Below the pieces are notes generated by a model, which saw only the letters and a list, made by a program, of their open reading frames with translations, had not been told where the DNA came from and did not search any database. The translations under genes and the position numbers were made by a program. Below, piece by piece: positions 1-6,257 of a stretch of 25,947 nucleotides of DNA. Position 1 is the stretch's first letter; each line of letters starts with the position of its first letter. This DNA is from an uncultured Lachnospiraceae bacterium (GTDB lineage Bacteria; Bacillota; Clostridia; Lachnospirales; Lachnospiraceae), in contig CAPNGW010000006.1 in assembly GCA_948665105.1 (NCBI GenBank), positions 1-25,947 of the forward strand. Direction: 5' to 3'.

Positions 1-1
1 C

Positions 2-952
2 CGGCAGACTATCTTAAAAGGTGGCCGGGGAGGCCTGGGCAATCAGCATTTTGCCACCTCCACCATGCAGGCCCCCAAATATGCCCAGCCGGGTCAGCCG
101 GGAATTGAACTGGAGGTTCGTCTGGAGCTTAAGGTTATTGCGGATGTGGGCCTTGTGGGCTTTCCCAACGTGGGCAAATCCACTTTACTGTCCAGGGTCA
201 CCAACGCACAGCCTAAAATTGCCAATTATCACTTTACCACCTTAAATCCCAATCTTGGGGTGGTGGATTTGGGAGAGGGCAAGGGATTTGTAATTGCGGA
301 TATTCCCGGCCTCATTGAAGGTGCATCCCAGGGAGTTGGTCTGGGACATGCCTTCCTTAAGCATATTGAACGGACTAAGGTAATCATCCATATGGTGGAT
401 GCGGCCTCCACAGAGGGGCGGGACCCCATTGCAGATATTTATGCCATCAATCAGGAGCTAGAGGCCTATAACCCGGAACTGGTGAAGAAGCCTCAGGTGA
501 TTGCAGCCAATAAGATTGACGCCATCTATGACGAGACGGAAAGCCCCATTCAGAAGCTGAAGGAGGAGTTCGAGCCTCAGGGAATACAGGTGTATCCCAT
601 TTCCGCAGTCAGCGGCAAGAACTTAAAAGAGCTTTTGTATCACGTACACGGGCTTCTTTCCACCGTGGATGATGCACCCATCGTCTTTGAGCAGGAATAT
701 TTTCCGGAACTTTCGGTATTCCAGAATGAGCCGTATACGGTGGAGTACAATCAGGAAGATGATGTTTTCGTGGTGGAAGGTCCTAAAATTGAAAAAATGC
801 TGGGCTACACCAACATCGAATCGGAAAAGGGATTTTTATTTTTCCAGAAATTCTTGCGGGAGCAGGGAATCCTTGAGGAATTAAAGGAAGCCGGTATTGA
901 GGAGGGCGATACCGTCCGCATGTACGGCCTGGAATTTGACTATTTTGAATAG
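2..952 (+). CDS. obg: GTPase Obg (3' part, cut by window start)
   Basis: Obg is an essential GTPase that binds the large ribosomal subunit and links ribosome assembly to stress and division control. The reading frame is open from base 2, so the 5' end lies outside the window and about 316 residues are visible. The first residues (GGRGGLGNQHFATST) are the end of the glycine-rich Obg fold. The G domain follows: G1 GFPNVGKST at visible residues 53-61, G3 DIPG near 100, G4 NKID near 170 and G5 SAVSG near 201. The last 80 residues form the OCT domain, ending in an acidic tail. The ATG at 65 is internal and is not the true start. The gene leads a run of housekeeping genes; yhbY starts 11 bases after its stop. 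Confidence 0.96.
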   Translation, partial: RQTILKGGRGGLGNQHFATSTMQAPKYAQPGQPGIELEVRLELKVIADVGLVGFPNVGKSTLLSRVTNAQPKIANYHFTTLNPNLGVVDLGEGKGFVIADIPGLIEGASQGVGLGHAFLKHIERTKVIIHMVDAASTEGRDPIADIYAINQELEAYNPELVKKPQVIAANKIDAIYDETESPIQKLKEEFEPQGIQVYPISAVSGKNLKELLYHVHGLLSTVDDAPIVFEQEYFPELSVFQNEPYTVEYNQEDDVFVVEGPKIEKMLGYTNIESEKGFLFFQKFLREQGILEELKEAGIEEGDTVRMYGLEFDYFE

Positions 953-963
953 GAGAGTATTTT

Positions 964-1254
964 ATGACAAGTAAACAACGAGCATATTTAAAGAGCCAGG
1001 CAAGTACCATCACACCTATTTTTCAGGTGGGTAAAGCCAGCCTGACACCGGAGCTGGTGGCTGCTGTGGACGAGGCCTTGGAGAAGCGGGAGCTTATTAA
1101 GCTGTCGGTTCTTAAGAATTGCTTTGACGACCCGGGAGAGATTGCGCAGACCATGGCAGAGCGCACCAGGGCGGAAGTAGTTCATGTAATCGGCAAGAAA
1201 ATCGTTCTGTACCGGCCCAACAAAAAGGATCCCAAAATCCAGCTTCCAGGCTGA
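964..1254 (+). CDS. yhbY: YhbY-type RNA-binding protein (CRM domain)
   Basis: A 96-residue single-domain CRS1/YhbY (CRM) protein, the usual length for this family, which associates with pre-50S ribosomal particles. Family features are the N-terminal KQRAYLKSQA segment, the central GKASLTPELVAAVDEAL helix followed by ELIKLSVLKN, and a C-terminal VIGKKIVLYR strand. The start is set by GGAGAG just upstream of ATG 964. It lies between obg and nadD, an order known from many Firmicutes (yqeI-yqeJ in Bacillus), so co-transcription with obg is likely. The exact molecular role is inferred from the family. Confidence 0.93.
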   Translation: MTSKQRAYLKSQASTITPIFQVGKASLTPELVAAVDEALEKRELIKLSVLKNCFDDPGEIAQTMAERTRAEVVHVIGKKIVLYRPNKKDPKIQLPG

Positions 1255-1268
1255 CGGAGGTGTAGCAC

Positions 1269-1901
1269 ATGGAAAATCAAAAAAAGAAAATTGGCATTAT
1301 GGGCGGAGCCTTTGATCCCATTCACTACGGGCATCTTCTGATTGCGGAAAATGCGGCGGCCCAATACGGTTTGGACCAGGTAATTTTCATGCTTACCGGT
1401 ATCTCTCCCCACAAGGACAAAAAGCATATTACCGACCCGGTTCACCGGTGCGAAATGACAAGACGGGCCATTTCCGATAATCCCGTATTTTCCATGTCTA
1501 CCCTGGAGATTCACGCGGAGGAAACCAACTATACCTACCGGACACTGGAAAAGCTAAAGGAGCTGTATCCCGGCTGTGAGCTTTATTTTATCATGGGCGG
1601 AGACTCCCTGAAGGATTTTGAAAACTGGAGAAATCCCCGGCGGATTCTCATGGCGGCCAATGTGCTGGCGGCCATTCGGGACAATGTGGAGGGGGATGTC
1701 TTTAAGCGGCAGATTGCGCATTTGAGGGAGAAGTTTGAGACGGAGGGTATCTACTCCTTAAGTACCCCCAATTTCACGGTATCTTCCCGCAGAATACGCA
1801 GTCTGGTGGAGTGTGGACAGACCATACGTTACATGGTGCCGGAGCCGGTGAGAGAGTATATTATAGAACACGGGCTGTACCGTAAACCGTCGTCCTTTTA
1901 A
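1269..1901 (+). CDS. nadD: Nicotinate-nucleotide adenylyltransferase
   Basis: NadD joins ATP and nicotinate mononucleotide to give deamido-NAD, a step shared by de novo and salvage NAD synthesis. At 210 residues it has normal length. The nucleotidyltransferase signature GGAFDPIHYGH lies at residues 12-22, with the two catalytic histidines H19 and H22. A second signature, SSRRIRS, sits near residue 180 (the ISSxxxR type motif that binds ATP phosphates). The CGGAGG ribosome-binding site lies just before ATG 1269, 14 bases after yhbY. yqeK follows, the usual Firmicutes order. A nicotinamidase-like gene 3.3 kb downstream could supply nicotinate. Confidence 0.96.
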   Translation: MENQKKKIGIMGGAFDPIHYGHLLIAENAAAQYGLDQVIFMLTGISPHKDKKHITDPVHRCEMTRRAISDNPVFSMSTLEIHAEETNYTYRTLEKLKELYPGCELYFIMGGDSLKDFENWRNPRRILMAANVLAAIRDNVEGDVFKRQIAHLREKFETEGIYSLSTPNFTVSSRRIRSLVECGQTIRYMVPEPVREYIIEHGLYRKPSSF

Positions 1902-1953
1902 ACACAACAGGAACCATCCTGGAAACAGGAAATTATAAGCAGGAGCGAATACC

Positions 1954-2535
1954 ATGAATCGATTGGAAATAGAGACAGCCCTGAAAAAAGAGCTGGACAA
2001 AGAGCGTTTCCGCCACACCCTTGGGGTGATGTATACGGCGGCATCTCTGTCCATGGCCCATGGCGGCAATATGGAGAAGGCCCTCCTGGCAGGACTTCTT
2101 CATGACTGTGCCAAATGCATGCCCAACGATAAAAAACTACAGCTTTGCATTAAATATAATATTGAGGTATCAAAGACAGAGCAGAAAAGTCCTTTTTTAC
2201 TTCATGCCAAGCTGGGGGCTTACTTTGCAAAAGAAAAATATGGCGTGGATGACCCTGAGATTCTCCATGCCATCAAGGTGCATACCACCGGCGTGCCCCG
2301 CATGAACCTTCTGGATAAAATCATTTACGTGGCAGATTACATGGAGCCCAACAGGGATAAGGCCCCCAATCTGGCAAAAGTGAGAGACCTGGCCTTTCAG
2401 AATCTGGATGGGACCATGCTGGTGATTCTTGAAGACTCACTTTCGTACCTGAAGGAATCCCCAAATGAGATTGATCCGTTGACAGCAAAGACATATGAGT
2501 ACTTCAAAGCGAGTGCTTCCGGGGAAACCCGATGA
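1954..2535 (+). CDS. yqeK: YqeK family HD-domain hydrolase (symmetrical Ap4A hydrolase type)
   Basis: A 193-residue HD-superfamily metal-dependent phosphohydrolase. Members of the YqeK family cleave diadenosine tetraphosphate symmetrically to two ADP, as known from characterised Gram-positive homologues. Metal-ligand positions visible are H21 (RFRHTLGV), the HD pair H50-D51 in AGLLHDCAK, and later histidines in HAKLGAY and AIKVHTTG, with a late D in VADYMEPNR. AGGAG precedes ATG 1954. The gene follows nadD by 52 bases and precedes rsfS, the standard cluster order. The activity is inferred from the family. Confidence 0.92.
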   Translation: MNRLEIETALKKELDKERFRHTLGVMYTAASLSMAHGGNMEKALLAGLLHDCAKCMPNDKKLQLCIKYNIEVSKTEQKSPFLLHAKLGAYFAKEKYGVDDPEILHAIKVHTTGVPRMNLLDKIIYVADYMEPNRDKAPNLAKVRDLAFQNLDGTMLVILEDSLSYLKESPNEIDPLTAKTYEYFKASASGETR

Positions 2536-2546
2536 GGCACCGCGGA

Positions 2547-2578
2547 TTGTCAACAGGGCTGAAGCAATATTGTATAAT
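2547..2578 (+). promoter_or_regulatory. Possible internal promoter ahead of rsfS
   Basis: TTGTCA at 2547-2552 and a perfect TATAAT at 2573-2578 lie in the 73-base gap between yqeK and rsfS. The spacing is 20 bases, longer than the usual 17, so the -35 assignment is weak even though the -10 is good. It could give rsfS expression independent of the upstream operon. Confidence 0.35.
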
Positions 2579-2608
2579 AAATTGATAGTAAAAGCAGGAG
2601 GAAGCAGA

Positions 2609-2959
2609 ATGGCAGAATCAAGAGAACTGGCAAAAATGGCGTGTCATGCATTGAGTGAAAAGAAAGCGGAGGATATCCGCGTGATTAACATCAGTGAAAT
2701 CTCCGTACTGGCAGATTATTTTATTATTGCCAACGGAACAAATTCCAATCAGATTCAGGCCATGGTGGACGCGGTGGATGAAGAGCTGGCCAAAGCCGGG
2801 CACCATGCGAAACAGATTGAGGGCAATCAGCACTCCAGCTGGGTGCTGATGGATTATGGAGATATTATCGTCCATGTGTTTTCCAAGGAGGACCGGCTGT
2901 TCTATGACCTGGAGAGAATCTGGCGGGATGGAGAAGTGATGAATCCAGAGGAACTGTAA
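2609..2959 (+). CDS. rsfS: Ribosome silencing factor RsfS
   Basis: RsfS binds ribosomal protein L14 and blocks joining of the subunits when nutrients are scarce. With ATG 2609 the protein has 116 residues, the normal length. This start is chosen because AGGAGG lies at the right distance; the frame is open further upstream to 2495, but that would overlap yqeK and add residues without family resemblance. The family signature includes ISVLADYFIIANGTNSNQ, the HHAKQIEGNQHSSWVLMDYG core and VHVFSKEDRLFYDLERIW. It is the last gene before a strong terminator. Confidence 0.95.
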   Translation: MAESRELAKMACHALSEKKAEDIRVINISEISVLADYFIIANGTNSNQIQAMVDAVDEELAKAGHHAKQIEGNQHSSWVLMDYGDIIVHVFSKEDRLFYDLERIWRDGEVMNPEEL

Positions 2960-2979
2960 GCCCCGACAAAATTATTATG

Positions 2980-3020
2980 AAAGCAGCGTCTTGGTCTGTT
3001 GGACCAGGGACGCTGCTTTT
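2980..3020. terminator. Bidirectional rho-independent terminator between rsfS and lexA
   Basis: An 11-bp outer stem (AAAGCAGCGTC at 2980-2990 with GACGCTGCTTT at 3009-3019) carries an inner 5-bp stem (TGGTC with GACCA) and a TGTTG loop. T-rich 3' flank on the + side and A-rich flank on the other side let it serve both rsfS and the convergent lexA. Confidence 0.88.
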
Positions 3021-3048
3021 CTGATGCAGGAAATCCTGCAGCGAAATC

Positions 3049-3666
3049 TCATCGGAAGAAGCGGAACACACCAAACACTATGCCAAGTATCTCCACATGG
3101 TCCACGATGATTGGGTCCATGGTGTCATTCTCGGGCTGAAGCCGATAGTAACCGTTCTCTCTATAGAAGGTCTTCACTGTGGCAGAATCGTCCACCAGGG
3201 CAACCACCATATCACCGTCATTTGCATCGGATTGTTGCTTCACCAGAATATTGTCTCCGTCGAAAATACCGGCGTTCACCATGCTTTCCCCCTTGACCTC
3301 CAGCATAAAGCAATCCTGATTGGGCATAAACTCAGAAGGAACCGGGAAATACGTCTCAACGTTCTCCACAGCCAGAAGAGGCTCCCCGGCTGCCACACGG
3401 CCCAGAAGCGGGACATTCACCACCTCCCGGCGTACCAGGTTAAAATTGTCGTCAATAATTTCAATGGCCCGGGGCTTGGTGGGGTCACGGCGAATATACC
3501 CGTTCTTCTCCAATGTCTCCAGATGTGAATGGACAGAGGAGGTGGACTTTAGATGAACCGCTTCGCAGATGTCACGGACTGCGGGCGGGTATCCCTTATT
3601 CAGAATCTCACTCTTGATATATTCCAATATCTCTCTCTGTTTATCGCTAATCTTACCGTACGCCAT
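3049..3666 (-). CDS. lexA: SOS response repressor LexA
   Basis: LexA represses DNA-damage genes and cleaves itself when RecA is activated. With ATG at 3666 the protein has 205 residues, typical for the family; ACGGAGG sits 8 bases upstream. The frame is open to 3810, but that extension would run through the operators. The winged helix lies at residues 1-70 (GYPPAVRDICEAVHLKSTSSV is the recognition region). The cleavage bond is A93-G94 (VAAGEP), and the catalytic pair is S128 (KGESMV) and K165 (ATVKTF). It is divergent from a yneA-like gene, as in Bacillus, with LexA-box-like palindromes in the shared intergenic region, so autoregulation is likely. Confidence 0.97.
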   Translation of the reverse strand: MAYGKISDKQREILEYIKSEILNKGYPPAVRDICEAVHLKSTSSVHSHLETLEKNGYIRRDPTKPRAIEIIDDNFNLVRREVVNVPLLGRVAAGEPLLAVENVETYFPVPSEFMPNQDCFMLEVKGESMVNAGIFDGDNILVKQQSDANDGDMVVALVDDSATVKTFYRENGYYRLQPENDTMDPIIVDHVEILGIVFGVFRFFR

Positions 3667-3694
3667 AACAAATCCTCCGTTTAACATTTTTTTT

Positions 3695-3723
3695 AGTATA
3701 ACACATATCTTCCAAAAAAGCAA
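3695..3723 (-). promoter_or_regulatory. lexA promoter
   Basis: On the minus strand, TTGCTT (3718-3723) and TATACT (3695-3700) are separated by exactly 17 bases, about 30 bases upstream of the lexA start. The -35 touches the weak palindrome at 3721-3734, consistent with autorepression. Confidence 0.7.
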
Positions 3724-3747
3724 ACACATATTCCGAAAATTTGTTCG
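3721..3747. promoter_or_regulatory. Two degenerate LexA-box-like palindromes (lexA side)
   Basis: Two adjacent imperfect sites resemble the Gram-positive GAAC-N4-GTTC operator. On the minus strand 3734-3747 reads CGAACAAATTTTCG (one half-site perfect, the other GAAA read from the opposite strand), and 3721-3734 reads GGAATATGTGTTTG. The second overlaps the -35 of the lexA promoter. Degenerate operators at lexA itself fit weak autoregulation. Confidence 0.5.
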
Positions 3748-3755
3748 CAATTTTA

Positions 3756-3784
3756 TTGACAAACGTCTGTTTGTGATATATACT
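3756..3784 (+). promoter_or_regulatory. Strong sigma-A promoter of the yneA-like gene
   Basis: A consensus -35 TTGACA (3756-3761) and TATACT (3779-3784) with an exact 17-base spacer. The near-perfect palindrome 3759-3774 covers half of the -35 and the spacer, so a bound LexA would block polymerase directly. Confidence 0.85.
3759..3774. promoter_or_regulatory. LexA operator over the yneA-like promoter
   Basis: ACAAACGTCTGTTTGT has perfectly matching outer arms (ACAAAC and GTTTGT) around a 4-base centre. The layout equals the Bacillus GAAC-N4-GTTC box with the outer bases changed to AAAC/GTTT. It lies between the -35 and -10 elements. Confidence 0.75.
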
Positions 3785-3802
3785 ATAGAAAAACAAATGT
3801 TT

Positions 3803-3818
3803 GCAAACATTCGTTTGC
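3803..3818. promoter_or_regulatory. Second LexA operator, just after the transcription start
   Basis: GCAAACATTCGTTTGC has matching 6-base arms and a 4-base centre, the same half-sites as the operator at 3759-3774. It falls downstream of the predicted transcription start and upstream of the ribosome-binding site, a second block on the same transcript. The two box centres are 44 bases apart, about four helical turns. Confidence 0.75.
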
Positions 3819-3846
3819 AGTAAGATATATTTCAGGAGGTATTTCC

Positions 3847-4197
3847 ATGAACAGAAGAGAAGCGTTTATGAGAAGAAGACAACAGGTGACACGACAGAGA
3901 ATAGTTGTGGCGGCTCTTACATTGCTGGTGGTTTTTTGCGGTACACTGCTGGGAAGCAGCATGGCTTCCGTCAGAAGTGAGGCCTCCGCAGAGCACGGCT
4001 CAATAAAGTATTATACCAGCATTCAGATAGAGCAGGGGGACACGCTTTGGTCCATCGCAGATACATACCTGACCGCAGGTTACGCCACAGTTCAGGATTA
4101 TATTGATGAGGTAAAGGAGTTAAACCATCTGGGCCCGGATGAGATTCATTCCGGCCAATACCTGACGATTCCTTATTATTCCGATAAAATACACTGA
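3847..4197 (+). CDS. yneA: YneA-like LysM protein, predicted SOS division inhibitor
   Basis: A 116-residue protein with a basic N-terminus (RREAFMRRRQQVTRQR), one membrane segment at about residues 18-38 and a LysM domain at about 54-110 (YTSIQIEQGDTLWSIADTY to GQYLTIPYY). This is the architecture of Bacillus YneA, which delays cell division during the SOS response. A TCAGGAGG site precedes ATG 3847. The division-inhibitor role is inferred from architecture, the divergent position next to lexA, and two operators on its promoter. A plain LysM wall protein is the alternative, but the promoter arrangement argues for SOS control. Confidence 0.85.
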   Translation: MNRREAFMRRRQQVTRQRIVVAALTLLVVFCGTLLGSSMASVRSEASAEHGSIKYYTSIQIEQGDTLWSIADTYLTAGYATVQDYIDEVKELNHLGPDEIHSGQYLTIPYYSDKIH

Positions 4198-4215
4198 CTT
4201 TTTCGGTGTATTTTT
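4186..4215 (+). terminator. Rho-independent terminator overlapping the yneA-like stop codon
   Basis: AATACACTGA pairs with TCGGTGTATT around a CTTTT loop and is followed by a T run. The left arm includes the stop codon, so the transcript ends tightly behind the coding region. The -35 of the next promoter begins 2 bases later. Confidence 0.75.
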
Positions 4216-4216
4216 G

Positions 4217-4245
4217 TTGTCTTTTTTCGAATTTTTGTCTATAAT
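4217..4245 (+). promoter_or_regulatory. Sigma-A promoter of the acyltransferase gene
   Basis: TTGTCT (4217-4222) and a perfect TATAAT (4240-4245) are 17 bases apart, 32 bases before the acyltransferase start. Confidence 0.8.
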
Positions 4246-4277
4246 ATCAATAGTGGACGAAAGAGAGACGAATATTA

Positions 4278-5009
4278 ATGATAAAATTTTTATATGTGAT
4301 ATTTATGAATTTGTTCCGGGCGCCCTATATGATTCCAAAGATGCGGTATCAGGGGAAGCATCCCGAGAAATATTCGGAGCAGAAGCGATATAACCTGGTG
4401 CGTCATGTGATTACGCTGGCCAAGCGCACCGGAAGAATCCATACACGCGCATACGGCGAGGAAAATCTTCCCAAGGAGGGAGGCTATGTGATGTATCCCA
4501 ATCATCAGGGCAAATATGATGTTTTGGGGATTATGATTTCTCACCGGGAACCATGTACCTTTGTCATGGATGAAAATAAATCCCACACCATACTGGTACG
4601 TGAATTTGTAGACCTGTGCCAGGCCAAACGCATGGATAAGAACGATGTGAGGCAGGCGTTAACCGTGATTAACGAAGTAGCCCATGAGGTGAAGGAGGGG
4701 CGGAAGTATATTCTGTTTCCGGAAGGCGGTTATGAATTCAACAACAAGAACACCATGGGTGCTTTTAAGCCTGGAAGCTTCAAGTGTGCAGTGAAGGCCA
4801 AGGCACCCATTGTGCCGGTGGCTCTCATCGATTCCTATAAGGTATTCAACAATCTTTCTTTGAGTTTTGGCAAGGTTACGACCCAGGTACATTTTTTAAA
4901 GCCTCTGTATTATGAGGATTATAAGGGATTAAAGACGGTGGAGATTGCGAAGCTGGTGAAGGAGCGCATCGGTGAGGTGCTTACCCAGTATGGGTTTTCC
5001 CGGCCTTAG
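4278..5009 (+). CDS. 1-acylglycerol-3-phosphate acyltransferase family protein (PlsC type)
   Basis: A 243-residue acyltransferase of the PlsC family, which transfers a fatty acyl chain to lysophosphatidate at the inner face of the membrane. The catalytic NHX4D motif is NHQGKYD at residues 75-81 and the substrate-binding FPEGG is at 147-151. A hydrophobic N-terminus (FLYVIFMNLF) probably anchors it. The ribosome-binding site is weak (AGAGAG), but the promoter just upstream supports this start. It appears to be a single-gene unit. Exact acceptor specificity cannot be read from the sequence; several paralogues per genome are common in Clostridia. Confidence 0.88.
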   Translation: MIKFLYVIFMNLFRAPYMIPKMRYQGKHPEKYSEQKRYNLVRHVITLAKRTGRIHTRAYGEENLPKEGGYVMYPNHQGKYDVLGIMISHREPCTFVMDENKSHTILVREFVDLCQAKRMDKNDVRQALTVINEVAHEVKEGRKYILFPEGGYEFNNKNTMGAFKPGSFKCAVKAKAPIVPVALIDSYKVFNNLSLSFGKVTTQVHFLKPLYYEDYKGLKTVEIAKLVKERIGEVLTQYGFSRP

Positions 5010-5025
5010 GAGGATTTTGGAAGAA

Positions 5026-5136
5026 ATGGTCCTGGCTGTGCAGGAGCTGACGGAGCTGGTGCCGGACGCCTTCAACATGAAGAGTGCGAGAGCAGTCATT
5101 GTGCTGGGTGAGAAGCGGGTAACCGTGTTGCGGTAG
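5026..5136 (+). CDS. Possible 36-residue small protein, unrecognised
   Basis: A short frame runs from ATG 5026 to TAG 5136. It is preceded by AGGAGG at 5008-5013 (12 bases away, slightly long); an in-frame TTG at 5017 is too close to that site. The codons look coding-like, rich in G/C third positions as in the neighbours. The product (VLAVQELTELVPDAF then NMKSARAVIVLGEKRVTVLR) has an amphipathic first half and a basic end, and I recognise no family. It may be a real small protein or the remnant of a longer gene. It fills most of the gap between the acyltransferase and the hydrolase gene. Confidence 0.4.
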   Translation: MVLAVQELTELVPDAFNMKSARAVIVLGEKRVTVLR

Positions 5137-5189
5137 GCTTCTCTATATATAAGAATCTATGACAAGGATTGACAGAAGGAGAGAACCTC

Positions 5190-5720
5190 ATGCAAAACAT
5201 ATTGATTGTTGTGGACATGCAAAATGATTTTATCAATGGCAGCCTAGGAACCAAGGAAGCGGAGGCCATTGTGGAAAGAGTGGCAGCGCGTATCCGTTCC
5301 TTTGACGGGTCTGTCATTTTCACCCGGGATACCCACACGGAGCGTTATCCGGAGACTGCGGAGGGGAAGAAGCTTCCCATTTCTCATTGCATCAAAGGCA
5401 CCGAAGGTTGGGAGCTTCCTCCTGTGCTGGAGGAATTGAGGGTACAAGCTGGGGCAATGACCTTTGATAAGATTACCTTTGGCTCCAAGGAGCTTGCCAT
5501 GTATTTGGCTGGCAGCCTGAAAGAATTGGGAGGAATTTCTTCAATTACCATTTGCGGGTTGTGCACGGATATCTGTGTGATTTCCAACGCCCTGCTAATC
5601 AAGGCCTTTTTGCCGGAGATTCCCATTATCGTGGATTCTGCCTGCTGTGCCGGCGTCACCCCGGGAAGCCATCTCAACGCTCTGGAAGCCATGAAAATGT
5701 GCCAGATTGAAATTGTGTAG
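5190..5720 (+). CDS. Isochorismatase-family cysteine hydrolase, probable nicotinamidase
   Basis: A 176-residue isochorismatase-fold cysteine hydrolase. The triad is visible: D9 (VVDMQNDF), K94 (FDKITFGS) and C129 (LCTDICVISNAL). D47 and H49 in TRDTHTERYP and H66 in SHCIKGTEGWEL match the metal-site positions of nicotinamidases, so deamidation of nicotinamide to nicotinate is the best guess; an isochorismatase or another amidase is possible. ATG 5190 is chosen for its GAAGGAGAG site; the frame extends to 5169 without one. dtd follows 9 bases later, so the two are probably co-transcribed. Confidence 0.85.
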   Translation: MQNILIVVDMQNDFINGSLGTKEAEAIVERVAARIRSFDGSVIFTRDTHTERYPETAEGKKLPISHCIKGTEGWELPPVLEELRVQAGAMTFDKITFGSKELAMYLAGSLKELGGISSITICGLCTDICVISNALLIKAFLPEIPIIVDSACCAGVTPGSHLNALEAMKMCQIEIV

Positions 5721-5729
5721 GAGGATATT

Positions 5730-6176
5730 ATGAAATTTGTTATACAGCGGGTATCGGAGGCTTCCGTGTCCATTGAGGGAAGCCAGGCCGGAGCCATCGG
5801 GAAGGGATTTCTGGTTCTGATTGGAGTTTCGGATGAGGATACCAGAGAAATCGCCGATAAAATGGTAAAAAAGCTTATTGGCCTGCGTATTTTTGATGAT
5901 GCGGAAGGAAAAACCAATTTGGCACTTAAGGATGTGGACGGTGAACTGTTATTAATTTCACAATTTACCTTATATGCAGACTGCAAAAAAGGCAATCGGC
6001 CTTCCTTTATCCGGGCCGGCAAGCCGGAACTGGCCAACCAATTGTACGAATATATCATTGCAGCATGTAAAAAGGAAATCCCCGTGGTACAGACCGGGCA
6101 ATTTGGTGCTGACATGAAGGTTTCTCTGTGCAATGACGGCCCCTTTACCATAGTTTTGGATTCGGATATATTATGA
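5730..6176 (+). CDS. dtd: D-aminoacyl-tRNA deacylase
   Basis: DTD removes D-amino acids (and glycine) mischarged on tRNA. The protein has the typical length of 148 residues and both family signatures: the SQFTL motif at 77-81 and the Gly-cisPro motif NDGPFT at about 135-140, which enforces chiral selection. RBS AGGAGG precedes ATG 5730. It follows the hydrolase gene by 9 bases. No clear terminator is seen after it; the next structure is the inverted repeat at 6215-6242. Confidence 0.95.
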   Translation: MKFVIQRVSEASVSIEGSQAGAIGKGFLVLIGVSDEDTREIADKMVKKLIGLRIFDDAEGKTNLALKDVDGELLLISQFTLYADCKKGNRPSFIRAGKPELANQLYEYIIAACKKEIPVVQTGQFGADMKVSLCNDGPFTIVLDSDIL

Positions 6177-6214
6177 AATAACATTTAGAGAGAGTTGTAG
6201 AAAAGATATCAATC

Positions 6215-6242
6215 AGTTCGCGAAATGATGATTTTGCGAACT
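6215..6242. other. 28-bp inverted repeat with 11-6-11 layout, candidate dif site
   Basis: Left arm AGTTCGCGAAA, centre TGATGA, right arm TTTTGCGAACT. The arms are reverse complements apart from one G/T position. Two 11-bp binding arms around a 6-bp centre is the standard layout of Xer dif sites. The right arm matches 8 of 11 positions of the corresponding arm of Bacillus subtilis dif as I remember it. It ends 15 bases before the chosen start of a XerS-like recombinase gene. No T run follows, so it is not a standard terminator. An operator for the recombinase is the main alternative. Confidence 0.5.
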
Positions 6243-6257
6243 GTAATAGGTGAAAAG

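Noticed and set aside
3097..3528. 143-codon + strand frame
   Set aside because: Fully antisense to lexA, whose cleavage and catalytic residues are intact. It is a shadow frame.
5384..6184. Long open frame of 266 codons on the minus strand
   Set aside because: It lies antisense to the nicotinamidase-like gene and dtd, both with clear motifs and ribosome-binding sites; its translation has no domain features.
6215..6242. Inverted repeat read as the dtd terminator
   Set aside because: No T run follows on the + strand and the loop region is AT-rich; the 11-6-11 layout fits a recombinase site better.
6225..6257. Upstream ATG start for the recombinase
   Set aside because: It falls inside the inverted repeat and lacks a ribosome-binding site, while ATG 6258 has AGGTG at good distance.
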